This document shows positions 22,701 through 35,204 of a stretch of 64,000 nucleotides of DNA, one piece after another (positions within the stretch are counted from its first letter, which is position 1; every line of letters begins with the position of its first letter). This DNA comes from Tetrahymena thermophila SB210 (lineage: Eukaryota > Ciliophora > Oligohymenophorea > Hymenostomatida > Tetrahymenidae). The position numbers and the translations under genes are program-made. The stretch spans positions 186,001-250,000 of the forward strand of contig NW_002476508.1 in the NCBI RefSeq assembly GCF_000189635.1, in the 5' to 3' direction. Under the pieces are notes generated by a model, which saw only the letters and a list, made by a program, of their open reading frames with translations, ran no database searches and had not been told where the DNA came from.

Positions 22701-23978
22701 TTTAGAAGACTTCAAAATCAAATTTATACAATATATCTTTCTAAAATGGGTATTTCTTTCTTTGGTAATACACTTCTAAACCAGTCTCTCACCTCAACAT
22801 ACATCAAGATACTTTTGTTTCACATCTAAGTTTATATTACATAAATTAGGTTTACGAAGATAGATATAATTTCTACTGTTTCAAAGTTTTAATTTTTACT
22901 TTACAATCCCTTAAGCTCACCTTTTTTCTCTTTGAATTGCCTGATTGCTTAGTACAAGCCTGAATTCAATAGTATTGGTTATTCAGATTTATTGCTGACA
23001 TTCATTTTATCAATAATTATATGCGTTATCATAACTTTCATATCTATTGTAGCATTTCTAATTAAGAAGAGCCTATTTAAGCAATGTGTTTATACAATCA
23101 TTCTTTCATTTATATATATATTTATAGTTCTTTTTTACTCTATTCTTTTTGAAAAGACACTTTCTAGTTTTTTTTGCCTTTATCTTGAAAAAAATAAATC
23201 TTATTCTCTAATAGATCTGAGTTTGGAATGTGGTAATTCTTCTGAGTTAATTAAAATTTAGAGTTTAAGCTTAGTAATTCTAATTTTATTTTTAATATCC
23301 TTCCCTCTGATTATATTTTTGAAGCTAATATAATCAAGAAATAGATTAAAAAAAGTAAAAGTTATGTTTATGTATGGATTCTTATATAATGAATATAAAC
23401 CTAAGTTCTTTTACTGGGAAATGATAAGACTGTTGATAAAAAATTTATTAGTTTTATTATAACTTTCGCTATAATAATATCCTTAAATTAGTTTGATTAT
23501 GATATCTCTGATGCTTTTTTCTTACTTCATAGCATTAAAAAGCTATAATCCTTTCATATCTAAATCGTTGAATAATTTAGAAAAGGCTTCAATAATTATT
23601 TCTATCTTACTGTTATAATCTTCAAACGTTTTTATTTAATAAAGTTAAAATGAAAGACAAAAAATAGAAAGTTTTAGAACAGTTTTTTACATAATTATCT
23701 AAATAATTAATTTAATGTTTTTTTTCTACACTTTATGGCTAATTATAACATCTTTTCTAGAAATGTAGATATTAAAGCTTTAAAAATATATTAAATTTAA
23801 TTGCTTTCAAACTAGAATTAAATCACCATAGATATTGAGAATAAACAAAAGCATAAAAAAGCTAATTAAATGTACACGAATAATTAAATAAAATTATTGC
23901 TTAAATAATGAGGATAAATCTTTGATATTTTATTAGCTAGAAGAGTTCTCATGTCAGGATGAAATTAAAATTAATTGA
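19758..23978 (+). CDS. Receptor-like multi-pass membrane protein A (beta-helix ectodomain family)
   Basis: Exons 19758-22203 and 22489-23978, 3,936 nt, 1,311 aa with UAA/UAG as Gln and a TGA stop. N-terminal signal peptide (MCCLKLYLLFLVFL). Residues about 40-650 are Asn/Ile/Gln-rich strand-forming repeats. They end in right-handed beta-helix-like motifs (SKYLGGAISYA, SSQIGGAIFN) as in polymorphic-membrane-protein and pectin-lyase-fold ectodomains. A Cys-rich stalk follows (CKYCENM, CYKGHIGPQCIDCDVKGIYW, FFQCVEC), then about 7-8 hydrophobic segments and the family hallmark EYKPKFFYWEM in a cytoplasmic loop. By family it is a plasma-membrane surface protein, possibly channel- or receptor-like; ligand unknown. 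The single intron splits the stalk. It is the near-twin of gene B, 5.9 kb downstream. Confidence 0.9.
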
Positions 23979-25647
23979 AATTTGTAAATAAATTATATAT
24001 AAAAATAATTTTTATTGAAGGATGATTTATGTAATTTTATGATGTTTATTTAAATAAAATGAGATACTTTTATGTGGTATGCAAAATTTTTATCTTAATT
24101 GAGATTCATATTCTATTTCAAATATATATCTTTATATTTAATAAAAAAATATTTATTAGTTTTTAAAAATGAAATAATAGAAATAACTAAAAAATAAATT
24201 GGAAGTTTTTATTTTCTTAATTTAAAATAAAGAAAAATTTTACAAAATAAATGAATAGAGCTTTACTTAATGAAAAAATAATTAAATTCAATTAATCATA
24301 TTTCTAATAGAAATATCTGTCAATAAAAAAGTTTCTGATCAGCAACAAATTTTATAATTTGATCAAAAACAAGGAATTTGCAAAAAGTTTTAACTTTATA
24401 ATAATAGTTGATGGGAGATATGAATATTTATTTGTTATTTAAAGGGGAATGACTATCAGTATTAACATTTTTACAAAATAAATATTAAAATAATAAAATC
24501 AATAAAATAATAGATATTGGCAATGCATGTTGTTAGCGGAATAAAATATTTCCTTGACTTTTTTACGTATGTTAATATTTTATTTTAAAATGCTTAAAAA
24601 TATCATATTTTAAACTAAAAAAATACATCTATTATTAATATATAATTTAAAGCTAGAAATTACAATCAAATATAAAAATTATATAAAAAGACTTTTATGA
24701 ACAATTATATTAAAATAATTTGATTGGAGTAAATTTGGAAATTAGACTTTTGCGTTTCACCATCAACAACAATATAATTAAAATCAGTAAGTAATAAGTA
24801 AGTGCTTTATTTTTTAGGGAAATAAATATTGATATTACTTTTAAAATAATTGCATCACAAAAATTATTTTTTTTATTTAATACAAATAAATGAAAAATAT
24901 TAACTTCAATGATTGTTGAATTTAAATATTTAGAAAGTTAGTTATTGATTAAAAAAAATATTTTAAATTTTATTCTTTTGAAATAGTAAATAAATAATTC
25001 AAATTACTTTTTTTATAAAAAGCAAATCCTGCTTATTAAAAATGTAACTAAGATTATGCTTTGTTTTCCAAATATCGAAATCTATGAAAGCTTTTTTTTC
25101 AGAAATAGAAAAATTAAATAATTTCCTAAATTTTTAATGCAAAAAGTATAGGAAAATCAATTAATAATAAATAATATATCTTATTTTAAAATTATTATTA
25201 AAGAAAAATCTGATAAAATAAAAAAAAAGAATAATTACAGAAGCTGTATAAGCAAATTTATTTACTATAATTAAATAAATAAGCTTTTTATTTAAAATTA
25301 ATCTACTAAATTATTAATATAGATTTTTTGAAAAATATATTATTTTTTGGTTATAAAAGAAATTAATAATCAAACAAATCAAATTAGAAATGAATTTTGT
25401 TTTCTTTAAAAAAATCTTCGGTATTTAAAATTTTTTATTGTCTTTATTATTTGATTTTTTTAATTTTTTGACTATTTCTTTTGTTTGGAGAGATTTCTAA
25501 CAAATCTTAAATGTACCACTAGAAGAAAAAATATAAGAATTTGAATATCCCCTAAATTTTTACTTTTTGTTTTACTTTATAATTAATTAATTTTGTAAAA
25601 AAACAAAAATCAGAAAAATATTAATTTAAAAAGTAAGTCTGAATAAA
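23979..25647. other. Intergenic between A and B, containing the duplication junction
   Basis: Downstream flank of A to about 24,510, a short junction, then the upstream flank of B from about 24,568, homologous to 18,655-19,757. AT-rich; no gene seen. Confidence 0.7.
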
Positions 25648-28600
25648 ATGCGCTTTCTAAAACTGTATCTATTATTTCTTGTTTTTATAACAGATAAATT
25701 AAAATGCTAAGATTATTTAAATCATAAAATAAGATAAGATATTGATAATGGGTGTTAGTAGGATATTATTGAATAGTTAGAATCATAAAATATATCTTAT
25801 TCTTGTATTGAAAAAAACATTATTATACAAAATTAAGACTAAGTAAAGCTCAATTTACATTTAAGCAATTCGCAGATAAGTTCAAATATATTTATTTCAA
25901 AAATAAAAGATTTGGAAATAAATGATTTAATTCTTGAAAATATAAATCTAATCTAGGATGAGTTCATTGAATTTTCTGAAATAGAAAATCTTTATATTAA
26001 AAATCTAATTATATCTGAAATAGAATCTAACTTTTAAATAATTAAATCATAATTAATTAAATAATTTTCTTTAGATAATGTTCTAATCAAAAATATGTAG
26101 TATGGGTACTTTTTTTTTTTTAATTCTGAGATGATTTCAATTAATTAAATTAAATTTGAAGACTCTTAGATTGGCTCATTTACTATATATGGAAAAAATT
26201 TATTACAAATAAATAATTTATTAATATCAAATAAAGGTTATCAAATAATAAATAAATATTACTAAAACACTCCACTCTATTTTTCATAATCTAAAATAAT
26301 TGTTTAAAACATTTTTATTGAAATATACCAATTTAGCTCTTCTTTATCAGGTTTTGTAGAATAATTTGCCTAATTTAGTATGGTTAATGAATATGAAGGA
26401 TAAAGATAAATACAAATAGGAAACATAAAATTTATATCAACTAATGGTTCATCTTAAAAAAATGGAGTCATCATTTTTAAAAATACAAAAGAAACAGAAA
26501 TTTTAATTGATACAATAGATTATCAGTAATATGAAAGTATATGCTCTCTGTAATTGCAGTTTGAAAACGTTAATCTGATTAATATAAATAAAATGATAGC
26601 TAATGGATTAATTGGTAACGTTGGAAATGTAAGAGAGTAAAGCGTAATAAGATTCACTAGTGCTAAAAATTTTAATATATAATCTATAATTGCTTCAAGT
26701 AGCAGCAGAATCAAAGGTAATATCTTGTATGGTGATAATTCTTTGAACTTCTAAATAAATTAGCTCCAAATTTAATCTTGTAAAGTCAAAACAAATTTTA
26801 TGATTTTAAATAATATTAATCTTGTTAACATCCTTGAAATATAGATTTAAAATTCTTAATTTTTTAGTTATTTTATTGATGCTTAATAAATTTAGCAATT
26901 GAATATTTATGGGATTAAAGCTGATTAAATAATTGTCAATTCTGGATATCTGTTTAATTTAAAAAATATAAACTGTTTTTTAGAATAAATGTCTTTTTAA
27001 AACATATTTTCAGATTAGCAGCAAACAGTTATTTTTTATATTGAAATGGATTATTAGAATCTAAATAAATATAAAATCACATTAAGTCATGCAAATGCAG
27101 ATTTATAATCAATAAACAGTGTTTAATTTTTGCTTTTAAATGGACATTCATATCAGTTTTAAATGACTCTTTCAAATATTTCCAACGGAAAATCATTAGA
27201 TTTTGGAGGCTGTTTATGCTTTATGAATACCTTTTCTCCAGGTTTAATAGATTATGATATCAATATTTCTAATTCAACATTTACTTCATGCTAAAGTAAA
27301 TACTTAGGTGGAGCTATTTCTAATGATTCATAGAATGTTGATATAAGTTTTTCAAAATTTGAAAACTGTAGCAGCTAAATAGGTGGTGCTATATTCAACT
27401 AATACTTTAAAGATAATTAATATGATACAAATATTTTTTAAGATAATATAGGTTATTTAGCGATTCCTAATTTTAATAAATTGCTTTTAGAGATAAAGAT
27501 TTCAGAAATATATGAAATAAATTCAAGCTCAGGCACATATTAAAAAATTGAATAATTTTTATACCCAGGAATAACATACATAATATAATTTTCACTTAAA
27601 ATAGATGGAAAGTGGTACAGCTCATTTAACGAAAACAGTTTTTTTGGTAATCTTTTTAACATATTAGTGAATCCATCAAATAATTTTATTTCTATTACTC
27701 CTCCTAATTTAATCTCACAAAATTTTCCTTACTTAATTTGGTATGCTTAGGATGTATCTTTCAATGGAAAGAAAAGTATAGACTTGGAATTAGGAAATAT
27801 TAATTTGATATGGATATATCCTTTAAAATCAGATTTCTATAAAATTTACAATGGATGTAAAGAGCAAGGAATGGAAAAAATATATTTAATGAAAAGCTAG
27901 TAATTCATATGTAAATACTGTGAAAATATGTTTGTCAGCTATAATGGAGTGTGTTAATAATGTTAAACAGAATATTTCACTGATTGCTATGGATATTATT
28001 CTGCTCTAAAGCCCTCTTATTGGAGGAACGACTACAGTATTGATAGTGAAAATATCTTCTTTTGCTCTAATAATCCTGATAGTTGTATAGGAGGTAAATT
28101 TTAGTATTTTTAAATTAAAAATAAAGCAAATTGAATGAGTATCTAAAATATTTAATTGATAAATTTCAAATATTTCAAAATTATTTTATTTAAAATAAAA
28201 AAACTAACTACAACTATGTTTTTTATTACCATTTACTTTCAAATAACTATTAATAGAATCTTTATTCTTATCGTAAAAATCAAAATATGTTTATTTTGAA
28301 TATTTTGCAATAGATTTAGCACATTTGTTTGTTAAAAATTGAGTTGAATAATTAATTAATTAATATTTATTTAATTATGAAATAATAGGGAGTGGTATTG
28401 GAAATGAACTTTGCTATAAAGGTCATATTGGTCCTTAATGTATAGATTGTGATGTAAAAGGAATTTATTGGAAAGATTAATATTCTAGAATAGGTTTTTT
28501 TTAATGTGTAGAATGTAATTCAATATCATCTAATACATTTAAGATATCTGTTTTATTAGTACTACTATTTTTAAGTCTGTTAGTTATCTTAGTATCCACA

Positions 28601-29878
28601 TTTAGAAGACTTCAAAATCAAATTTATGCAATATATCTTTCTAAAATGGGTATTTTTTTCTTTGGTAATACACTTCTAAACCAGTCTCTCACCTCAACAT
28701 ACATCAAGATTTTAATGTTTCACATCTAAGTTTATATTACATAAATAAAATTTACTAAGATAGATATAATTTCTACTTTTTCACAGTTTTAATTTTTACT
28801 TTACAATCCCTTAAGCTCACCCTTTTTCTCTTTGAATTGCTTGATTGCTTAGTACATGACTGATTTCAATAGTATTGGTTATTCAGACTTATTTCTGACA
28901 TTCATCATACCAATAATCATATGCCTTATTATAACTTTAATATCTATTGTAGCATTCCTAATTAAGAAGAGCCTATTTAAGCAATGTGTTTATACAATCA
29001 TTCTTTCATACATATATATATTCATAGTTGTTTTTTACTCTATTCTATTAGAAAAGACACTTTCTAGTTTTTTTTGCCTTGAACTTGAAAAAAATAAATC
29101 TTATTCTCTAATAGATCTGAGTTTAGAGTGTGGCAATTCTTCAGAGCTAATTAAAATTTAAAGTTTAAGCTTAGTAATTCTAATTTTATTTTTAATAGCC
29201 TTCCCTCTGATTATATTTTTAAAGCTAATATAATCAAGAAATAGATTAAAAAAAGTAAAAGTTATGTTTATGTATGGATTCTTATATAATGAATATAAAC
29301 CTAAGTTCTTTTACTGGGAAATGATAAGACTGTTGATAAAAAATTTATTAGTTTTATTATAACTTTCGCTATAATAATATCCTTAAATTAGTTTGATTAT
29401 GATATCTCTGATGCTTTTTTCTTATTTCATAGCATTAAAAAGCTATAATCCTTTCATATCTAAATCGCTGAATAATTTAGAAAAGGCTTCAATAATTATT
29501 TCTATCTTACTGTTATAATCTTCAAACGTTTTCATTTAATAAAATTAAAATGAAAGTCAAAAAATAGAAAGTTTTAGAACAGTTTTTTACATAATTATCT
29601 AAATAATTAATTTAATGTTTTTTTTCTACACTTTATGGCTGATTATAACATCTTTTCTAGAAAAGTAGATATAAAAACTTTAAAAATATATTAAATTTAA
29701 ATGTTTTCAAACTAGAATTAAGTCACCATAGATATTGAGGATAAACAAAAGCATAAAAAAGCTAATTAAATGTACACGAATAATTAAATAAAACTAAATC
29801 TTAAATGACTAGGATAAATCTTTGATATTTTATTAACTTGAAGAGTTCTCATGTCAGGATGAAATTAAAATTAATTGA
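25648..29878 (+). CDS. Receptor-like multi-pass membrane protein B (recent duplicate of A)
   Basis: Exons 25648-28093 and 28389-29878; 1,311 aa, the same exon lengths as A. Same architecture: signal peptide (MRFLKLYLLFLVFI), strand-rich ectodomain with SKYLGGAISN, the Cys-rich stalk, multi-pass C-terminus and EYKPKFFYWEM loop. Differences from A are mostly substitutions. They cluster in the first 300 residues and around the end of the beta-helix region (for example NEYEGQRQIQ versus DEYEGQREIQ), while long stretches, notably in the C-terminal membrane part, are unchanged. No frame damage seen, so both copies appear functional. The copy carries its own upstream flank, so it probably has its own promoter. 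Confidence 0.9.
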
Positions 29879-30585
29879 AATTTGTAAATAAATTATAAAT
29901 AAAAATAAATTTTATTGAAGGATGATGTATATAATTTTATGATGTGGATTTAAATAAAATAAGATTCTTTTATGTGGTATGCTAAATTTTTATCTTAATT
30001 GAGAAGCATACTCTATTTCAAATATATATCTTTATACTTAATAAAGAAATATTTATTAGTTTTTTAAAATGAAATAATAGAAATAACTAAAAAATAAATT
30101 GGAAGTTTTTATTTTGTCATTCAAAATAAAGAAAAAATTTACAAAATAAATGAATAGAGCTTTACTCAATGAAAAAAACAATTAAATTCAATTAATTATA
30201 TTTCTAATAGAAATACCTGTCTATAAAAAAGTTTCTGATCAGCAACAGGATTTTTAATAAGATCAAAAACTAGGAAAATACAAAAATTATTAACTTTTTA
30301 ACAATCGCTGATGATAGATATGAATAGTTATTAACTATTTAAAGAGAAATATCAGTTTTAACTTTTTAATAAAATAAATATCCAAATAATAAAATCAATT
30401 TTATTTATTTTGATCTGGAAATTTAAGAAAAACTCTTATTTATTAAGTACTTAATTTAGGATTTTTGTGAAGTTTTTCTTATACTTTCTTTTAAAAAATA
30501 TAGTTTGAGAAATATAAAATTATTAATTAATTAATTATTTATGACAATAATAGTAAGAGCAAATTATAAAAAGTAGATTAAAATC
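29879..30585. other. Intergenic between B and C
   Basis: Downstream flank of B, homologous to that of A until about 30,410, then unrelated AT-rich sequence before gene C. No gene seen. Confidence 0.6.
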
Positions 30586-33500
30586 ATGGTTGATAAAATA
30601 AAAATTTTCAACATATTTTTAATTTTAATAATAGCGCTATTGCAATAGCGTTATGTTGAGTGTTAAATAAAAGCTTTTAGTGATAGAATTCTAGCATAAT
30701 ATTGCGATTAGATGCTGATTGAGTAATTGGAATAATAAAATATATCTTATCAGTGTTAAAATACTGTAATTTTTATTCAAAACTTAGATACAATAGAATT
30801 AGAGCTATAAATTAAAGATCATTATGTTTACTCTCCAATATACATAAATAATGCTAATTATGTTAAAATTAAATAGCTTATTATATCTGATTCGTCATTT
30901 AAATTTATTGATTATTTTATATCATTGAGAAATATAAATCGCTTGGAAATAGGCTTGTTCAAAGTATCTAATATGTAAAAATAAGATTTTATTAACTTGA
31001 TGGAAGGCTATACAATAAAAGACTGCTTGATTGATCAACTGTAAATTTCTAGTTAAGAAGGATTCGATGATTATTATTCAATAAGAATTAAATCAGATCT
31101 ATTAGCTATAGGAGAAATTTATATCTAAAATATCTTTAACATTTTCTCTTAACTCAATGGATAAAATTAATTAAGTGTAAATGAAATTTTTATATCACAA
31201 AATATTAATCCTGAAAAACTAGAAAACTTTTCAAACTTCTAAATGTAGTATTTATCCAACTAAAGTATATTGATAAATATTTTAAGTATAGAGGTGAACA
31301 ATATATAAAACGTATAAAAATTAGGTGAATAAAAATTTGCCTACATTGAAATATTAACATATGATAAAAGCGAAATATCAGAAATAATTGTCAAGTAAAT
31401 ATCATATACTTCTTCTTAAACTAAATTTTAAAATTATGGGATTGTTTAATTCAAAACTGAACAAAGGAAAACGTTAATTAGCCTAAATAGTATTTAATAT
31501 TAGCAGATAGACAGTTAATATTACTTATAGATTTAAATGGATTAATTTTTTGAGTGTCTTATTCATAAAATCACCATACAAAATTTTGGAAATTCTTTAA
31601 TGGAAAGCTAATATTAAAACTCTTTATTTAAATTAAAATACATTAACAAAATGGGTATAGAATCTATTAATTTTAAACAAAATTGCTTGGTTAATGGCAC
31701 TCTTATAAATGGTAGTGTTGACCAATTCGAAATATTTTAACTGTAAGTAGAGTAATTTGTTACTTTTTAATAAACTTTATTAGAATTGTAAAACTCTCAA
31801 CTTATAAAAATTATAAATTTAAATATTGAAAACTGCAAAATAAATGGATACCTATTTAATTTGAAAAATATATTTTAACTTTTTTGTATTAATGCGAGCT
31901 TAAATAAAATATAATTTAGTCAAAAATCTCTTTTTTATTTGCAAAATGTCAATTATTTGTACATAGATAAAGTATAACTTAAAAACTTTGAAACCTTTTA
32001 ATAGCAGAGTGCTATTCTTTAAATATAATCATTAGATGTAGATCATGAAAATACAATATAGTTTGAAAGTATTATAGCTGATTTAAAAACTAATAAGAAT
32101 CTATAATTTTTAAATTTTTATGGAATTCTTTCCTAAATTTAAATATAAAGTTCTTAAATAATTAATGGATCCTCTATAAATTTTGGAGGATGTTTGAATT
32201 TTTAATTTGATGAAAAGCAGAAATTTCAAAACATCGTGCTGTAACTTTCCTCAACAGTACTTAATTAATGCTAAAGTAAGTATCTAGGAGGAGCAGTTTC
32301 TGGAATATCATTATCATAATTAACTGTAGAAAGCAAAATAATAAACTCAAGTAGTAATATATCAGGTGGAATTTATTAGCTCAAACCAGATAATTAATAG
32401 AATTAAGATATATTCTTTAACAATACTGGCTATCTCACATCTAATAATTATAATAAATAATCTATTGAAGTAAAAATAGAAAATATTTATGAAATTAATC
32501 TTGAAAATGATGATGCTAGGTTATTAATCACAATTGATGACTATTTATATCCAGGATTAAAATATCTAATAAGAATAGCTATCAAAGTAGATGGAGAATG
32601 GTATTAATAATACAGTGAATAAAGTTTTTTTGGTAATATCTATGATCTTATAGTTGATCCTTCTGATAATTATATTGCTAAAACTCCACCAAAGTTATAA
32701 AAAATAAATTATCCATTTATTCTTTGGTATGCTGAAAATGTTGAATTTGATGCAAAGCAAACAATTGATTTTAAGTTGAACAATATAAATCTAGTTAAAT
32801 AATATTCATTAGATACAAAATAGTACAAATTATTTCATGGATGTAAAGACCAAGGAATGGAAAAAGTCTACTTAGAAAAAAATAATAAATAGTAATTTGT
32901 TTGCAGATATTGTGAAAATATGAAAGCAGGTTATCAAGGAACTTGTTAAATTTGTTAAGCAGATTTATTTTCAGAGTGTTATGGAAATTATTCAAAGCTG
33001 AGAGAGCCGTATTGGAGATCTTCATTTACCATCGACCCTGCAGAAATATTTTACTGCTCTAACAATCCTTAAAACTGTATTGGAGGTATTAATTAGTTTA
33101 TATTTTCTTCATTTCAAATTGATCAATTACTTTCAATTATTAATCAGCTAGCTATCTAATTGTTTTTTAAATGCAATTTAAGATGATAAAAATTTTCTCA
33201 TTTAATTTTATGAAAAACATTTTTTTATTTTCAAACTTTTAAAGTATTTTATAAATAAATTTATTTTGAAAATTTAAAAGGAAGCGGTGCTGGAAATGAA
33301 TTATGCTACTAAGGCCATGTTGGTCCATAGTGCTTAGATTGTGACATAAGAGGGGCTTATTGGGGAGAAAAATATTCATCTGCAGGATTCTTTTAGTGTG
33401 TAAAGTGTAGCTCCATTTCAATAAATGAAATAAAAATAGGATTATTATTAACTATCTTAATTGTCAGCTTGCTATTTATTTTAATTTCGACATTTAAATA

Positions 33501-34743
33501 ACTGCAAAATTAAATCTATGCAACCTATTTATCTAAATTAGGAATCTTTTTTATTGGAAAGACACTATAAAAACAATCTCTTGCTTCAATTTACATTAAA
33601 ATTCTGCTTTTTCATGTGCAAATCTTTATGGTTTCTAATTAATTTACTTAATTAGACATCGTTTCTACATTCACTTAATTTTAATTCCTTTTTTATAGTC
33701 CTTTAAGCTCATCCTTCTTCTCTTTAACTTGCTTAATTTCTAAATATGAACCAGAATCTAATAAAATTAAACTTTTGGATTTATTCTTTACAATTCTCAT
33801 TCCTATTTCGATATCACTTTTCACAGTTGTCATCACTATTATTTTATACTTTTTCAAACAAAAATTATTCAAGAGGGGTCTTTATGCTACTTATCTTACT
33901 ATTATATACTTATTTATCTCAGCTTTTTCTTCCATCCTATTAGAAAAGTGCTTGTCAAGCTTCTTTTGCTTGAATTTAGATACAAATAAATATTATTCTT
34001 TAATAGATTTGAGCTTAGAGTGTGGTAAATCAAGTGAACTTTAGCAAATTTAAAACCTTAGTTTAGCTATTTTGATTATATTTTTAATAATTTTACCTTC
34101 TGTAGTGTTTTTAAAACTCATTTAATCAAGGAACAGACTTTAAAAGGTTAAGGTTATGTACTCCCTAGGATTCCTGTATTAAGAATACAAACCCTAATTT
34201 TATTATTGGGAAATTATCAGATTTTTAGTCAGGTTTTCTTTAGTTTTGCTAAATGTTTCACTAAAACAATATCCTCAGATTAGTCTAATTATGATATCTC
34301 TTGTACTTTTTTCGTATTTTGTTGTACTGAAAAGTATCAACCCTTTAATAACAATATTTTTAAACAAAATAGAAAAAATCTCTGTAGTTATTTCAATCCT
34401 TTTGCTTCTTTCATCTAACATGTATTTGTAATCTAGCTTAAATTAAAATCAAACTTTAGAAAATTTTAGAATAGCATTCTATCTAATAATTTAAATAATA
34501 AATTTAACCTTTATCCTATTTTGCACAGTGCTAATGATAATATCATTCTTAGAGCAGTAAATACTAAAATTAAAAAAATACTTGAAATGCTTGATTATTT
34601 AAAAGATTAAAACTACTAATAATATTAGAATAAATAATAGTATTAAAAAATTTATAAATTGTGCTAAGCAAATTAAGTAAAGTTATTAAACAGGCAAAGA
34701 AAGTAATATATTTAATTTTTTTGAAATTAATCAAGAAATTTGA
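30586..34743 (+). CDS. Receptor-like multi-pass membrane protein C (diverged paralogue)
   Basis: Exons 30586-33085 and 33281-34743; 3,963 nt, 1,320 aa, TGA stop. Signal peptide MVDKIKIFNIFLILIIALL. Same domain order as A and B, with the intron at the homologous Gly-Gly codon in the stalk. Conserved blocks include CKDQGMEKVYLE, GNELCYQGHVGPQCLDCD, SSFFCLNLDTNKYYSLIDLS and YKPQFYYWEIIR. Glycine motifs SKYLGGAVSG and ISGGIY mark the end of the ectodomain. The C-terminal membrane half is much better conserved against A/B than the ectodomain, which is largely unalignable by eye. It represents an older duplication in the same array. Confidence 0.9.
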
Positions 34744-35204
34744 CATTTTTTAAATATTATAAATAAAAAATAATTAATAATGTAACATATTTATTTATGT
34801 TAAGTAAGTGCTTTGTTTTTAAATTAAAAAAAGAGTTTTTTAAATTAATTTCAATTTTTTTTTACCTTTGATTTTTAACATATTTAATATTAATTATTAA
34901 TGAATTAATCTTTATTTTTAAAGATATATTTTTTTACATTTTCTCAAAACATTTTTTGAATGTTTAATTGCAAGAAGTAAAATAAATTTTTTAGAAATAA
35001 TAGAAAAATTAAAAATCATTTAAATATCTATTTAATAAATCAAAATCTTAACTTTTATTTCAAAGATAAATATGATAAATGAATTTTTAAGTAATACTTT
35101 GTTAAATATAAATATGAATTTACTCTCAATTAATTAATTTTTATATAAAACCTTAGTTTATGTTTAAATAATTTTGTAATTTATATATTAATTGATGAAC
35201 TTTT
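34744..35204. other. Convergent 3' intergenic region
   Basis: 461 bp between the stop of gene C (plus) and the stop of the cysteine-rich gene (minus). AT-rich, T-runs on both strands; nothing else seen. Confidence 0.6.

Larger units (their letters stand above)
18655..30420 (+). repeat. Tandem duplication of a ~5.9 kb gene-plus-flank unit
   Basis: Copy 1 runs from about 18,655 to 24,510 and copy 2 from about 24,568 to 30,410, at an offset of 5,890-5,900 bp. Each holds about 1.1 kb of upstream flank, one complete gene (A or B) and 400-500 bp of downstream flank. The exons are nearly alike over long stretches and identical in length (2,446 and 1,490 nt). Introns (285 versus 295 nt) and parts of the flanks differ by small indels. 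One flank block, 19552-19650, has no counterpart in copy 2. Confidence 0.9.
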
